A program made the translations under genes and the position numbers. A stretch of DNA of 64,000 nucleotides from Sedimentitalea xiamensis. GTDB lineage: Bacteria > Pseudomonadota > Alphaproteobacteria > Rhodobacterales > Rhodobacteraceae. The stretch covers positions 1 through 64,000 of the forward strand of contig NZ_JASNJE010000019.1 of the NCBI RefSeq assembly GCF_030164465.1, written 5' to 3'. Under the pieces are notes generated by a model. It was not told the DNA's origin, searched no databases, and saw nothing but the letters and a program-made list of their open reading frames with translations. Positions 62,536 to 64,000 of this stretch are shown one piece after another; position 1 is the first letter of the stretch; each line of letters starts with the position of its first letter.

Positions 62536-63024
62536 TTATTCGATGATGACCAACGGGGTGCCGTATTCCACTGCCGCGCCGTCCTCGACGAGGATGCGTT
62601 TCACGATCCCGGACCTGGGGGCGGGAATATGGTTCATCGTCTTCATGGCTTCCACGATCAGCAGGGTGTCGCCTTCGGAAACGCTCGCGCCGACGGTCAT
62701 GAAGGCGGGCGCATCCGGTTCGGGCTGCATGTAGACGGTGCCGACCATCGGCGACAGCACGGCTCCGGGATGGCTGGCGGGATCGTCGCTGTTGCCGGTC
62801 GGCGCTGCGGCGGCCACGGGTGCCGGGGCCGCGGATACGGCGGCCGGCGCCGGCGCGGGGGCGACGACGGCCGCCGCGGGGGCGGCCCGGCTGACGCGCA
62901 CGTTCAGGCTGTCGTCCTCGCCATAGTCGCGCTTCACCTGCAATTCCGTGAGGTCGTTTTCCCGCAGCAATTCGGCCAGAGCTCTGATGAATGCCACGTC
63001 CGACTCGTGTTTGGTGTCTGTCAT
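62536..63024 (-). CDS. accB: Acetyl-CoA carboxylase, biotin carboxyl carrier protein
   Basis: 162 residues. A helical N-terminus, an Ala/Pro-rich linker (about residues 48-85) and the biotinyl domain with [13 protein letters not shown], in which the Lys carries biotin. Partner of AccC in the same operon. Confidence 0.97.
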   Translation of the reverse strand: MTDTKHESDVAFIRALAELLRENDLTELQVKRDYGEDDSLNVRVSRAAPAAAVVAPAPAPAAVSAAPAPVAAAAPTGNSDDPASHPGAVLSPMVGTVYMQPEPDAPAFMTVGASVSEGDTLLIVEAMKTMNHIPAPRSGIVKRILVEDGAAVEYGTPLVIIE

Positions 63025-63169
63025 GTTGTCCTCGACCGGTTCTGCATTGCCCGTCTGTGTTGCGGGATTTTCCTGACGGCGCTTATAGGCGATGGTTTCT
63101 GCCGTGAAAAGCGCCCTTGGGTCGGCTCACCATGGCGGCAAACCCGGCGAATTTCCAGAGTTGTCGGGA

Positions 63170-63706
63170 TCAAAACGGCATTCCGGACAATTTGGAAACC
63201 AGTTCCGCCAGTTTCCGGGCCTGGAATTTGTCCAGGAGCCGGGCGCGATGGGTTTCCACGGTCCGGGGCGACAATTCCAGTTCGATCCCGATTTCCTTCG
63301 CGGAGCGGCCGCGGCAGGTCAGCATGGCGACTTCCCGTTCGCGTGGCGTCAACGTCACGACGGGCCGTTCGGCAGACATGTCGGCAAAGGACCAGATCCC
63401 GTGACGAAACGGGTCTTCCGGCGTCAGGGACTGACCCCGGACGCGGCACCAGAACAGATCGCCGGACAGGCGCCGCATGATCCGTTCGTCCATGTAGCGG
63501 CCGGTCTTTTGCAGAACGATCAGGCCGCGCGTGCCGATCCGGTCGAATTCCGCCTGGCTGGGATAGAGCGACACGATCGGCATGTTGGCAAATTCGCCGG
63601 TCTGCCCGCCAAAGCTCGTGGCGAATTCGGCGTTGCATCGCCGTATGACGCGGTTTTCCAGTTCCGCCAGGCCAATCGGGGCATGTTCGAATGCGACGTC
63701 GCTCAT
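63170..63706 (-). CDS. PAS-like sensor with LuxR-type DNA-binding domain
   Basis: 178 residues. The N-terminal ~105 residues (APIGLAELENRVIRRCNAEFATSFGG and onward to SFADMSAERPVV) look like a PAS domain. The last ~65 (LTPREREVAMLTCRGRSAKEIGIELELSPRTVETHRARLLDKFQAR) are a GerE/LuxR HTH. No receiver domain. Divergent from a thiolase-like gene, which it may control. Start 63706 gives MSDVAFEHAPIGL. Confidence 0.85.
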   Translation of the reverse strand: MSDVAFEHAPIGLAELENRVIRRCNAEFATSFGGQTGEFANMPIVSLYPSQAEFDRIGTRGLIVLQKTGRYMDERIMRRLSGDLFWCRVRGQSLTPEDPFRHGIWSFADMSAERPVVTLTPREREVAMLTCRGRSAKEIGIELELSPRTVETHRARLLDKFQARKLAELVSKLSGMPF

Positions 63707-63791
63707 GGTGTGATTGTGTCGGGTATTTCTACGGAATTGAAGAGCCGTGCCGGCGGACGATAGGATCCGCTCAACAGGAGGAGATTCCGAC

Positions 63792-64000
63792 ATGACCTAT
63801 ATCGCAGGCTGGGGCCACACGAAATTCGGCAAACTCGCGGATCAGGGGCTGGAGGATCTGATCGTGTCCGCCGGTCGCGAAGCCCTGGCCGACGCAGGCC
63901 TGAGCGGCGCGGACGTGGACGGCATCTGGATCGGCCATTTCAACGGAGGGCTGGTGGCCGACGGATTCCCGTCCTCGCTGGCGCTTCAGATCGATCCGGA
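63792..64000 (+). CDS. Thiolase-family (acetyl-CoA acetyltransferase-like) protein, 5' part only
   Basis: The first 69 codons read MTYIAGWGHTKFGKLADQGL and continue with REALADAGLSGADVDGIWIGHFNGGL, the N-terminal pattern of SCP2/acetyl-CoA acetyltransferase-type thiolases. The rest lies beyond the window. AGGAGG is 9 bases before the ATG. Divergent from the LuxR-type regulator, with 85 bp between them. Confidence 0.8.
   Translation, partial: MTYIAGWGHTKFGKLADQGLEDLIVSAGREALADAGLSGADVDGIWIGHFNGGLVADGFPSSLALQIDP

Noticed and set aside
60577-63480. 967-codon plus-strand frame opposite aat and accCB
   Set aside because: Antisense of four supported genes; no family resemblance.

Overview
The window looks like a high-GC alphaproteobacterial chromosome, most likely a Rhodobacterales/Roseobacter-type marine or sulfur-oxidising bacterium. 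I infer this from family-level protein resemblance and gene order (isoaspartate methyltransferase-TolC-PopZ-like gene; split pqiA; PutA without a DNA-binding domain beside an Lrp-type PutR; complete sox locus; NDUFA12/MlaD/DUF2155/aat/accCB block). No database search was run.

Layout. 1-1207: tRNA-Cys with a truncated tyrosine-integrase gene directly behind it and a probable IS end at the window edge, i.e. the edge of an integrated island. 1208-14300: housekeeping and envelope genes (protein repair methyltransferase, TolC, PopZ-like protein, EF-P, YgfZ-like protein, glycosyltransferase, MsbA-type ABC exporter, two aminotransferases, enoyl-CoA hydratase). 14302-22600: ValS, an orphan aldehyde-oxidase-type molybdoenzyme large subunit overlapping a DUF2235 hydrolase, a thioesterase and MetF. 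22585-31300: MetF/MetR methionine regulation, an inositol-phosphatase family protein, rhomboid protease, and the divergent putA/putR pair. 31300-35950: a TPR protein and a pqiA-pqiA-pqiB-pqiC operon (lipid transport across the envelope). 36015-38230: a tRNA-Leu with an upstream degenerate copy, followed by a roughly 2-kb decayed island (frameshifted P4-type integrase, IS5-like transposase stub, short terminal repeat). 38415-39458: a bacterial pentameric ligand-gated ion channel. 39495-42557: zinc uptake (znuB, znuC, zur / znuA) with a textbook Zur box. 42566-44590: a Tat-exported PhoX-type phosphatase with a Pho box.

44697-56671 is the largest functional unit: a thiosulfate-oxidation (sox) locus. 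One strand carries soxS, a GlcG/HbpS-like protein, the ArsR-type repressor soxR and a YeeE-type transporter (soxT). The other carries soxV-W-X-Y-Z-A-B-C-D-E-F. SoxR has the two cysteines of persulfide-sensing relatives (C42, C108), and an ATTC-N8-GAAT operator lies between soxW and soxX. Unusual points are a terminator plus a perfect 18-bp palindrome between soxA and soxB, and a short one-haem SoxD followed by a two-haem SoxE.

56844-64000: clpP-clpX, a RidA-type protein, NDUFA12, a small MlaD protein, DUF2155, aat, accC-accB, a PAS-LuxR regulator and the start of a thiolase-family gene that runs off the window.
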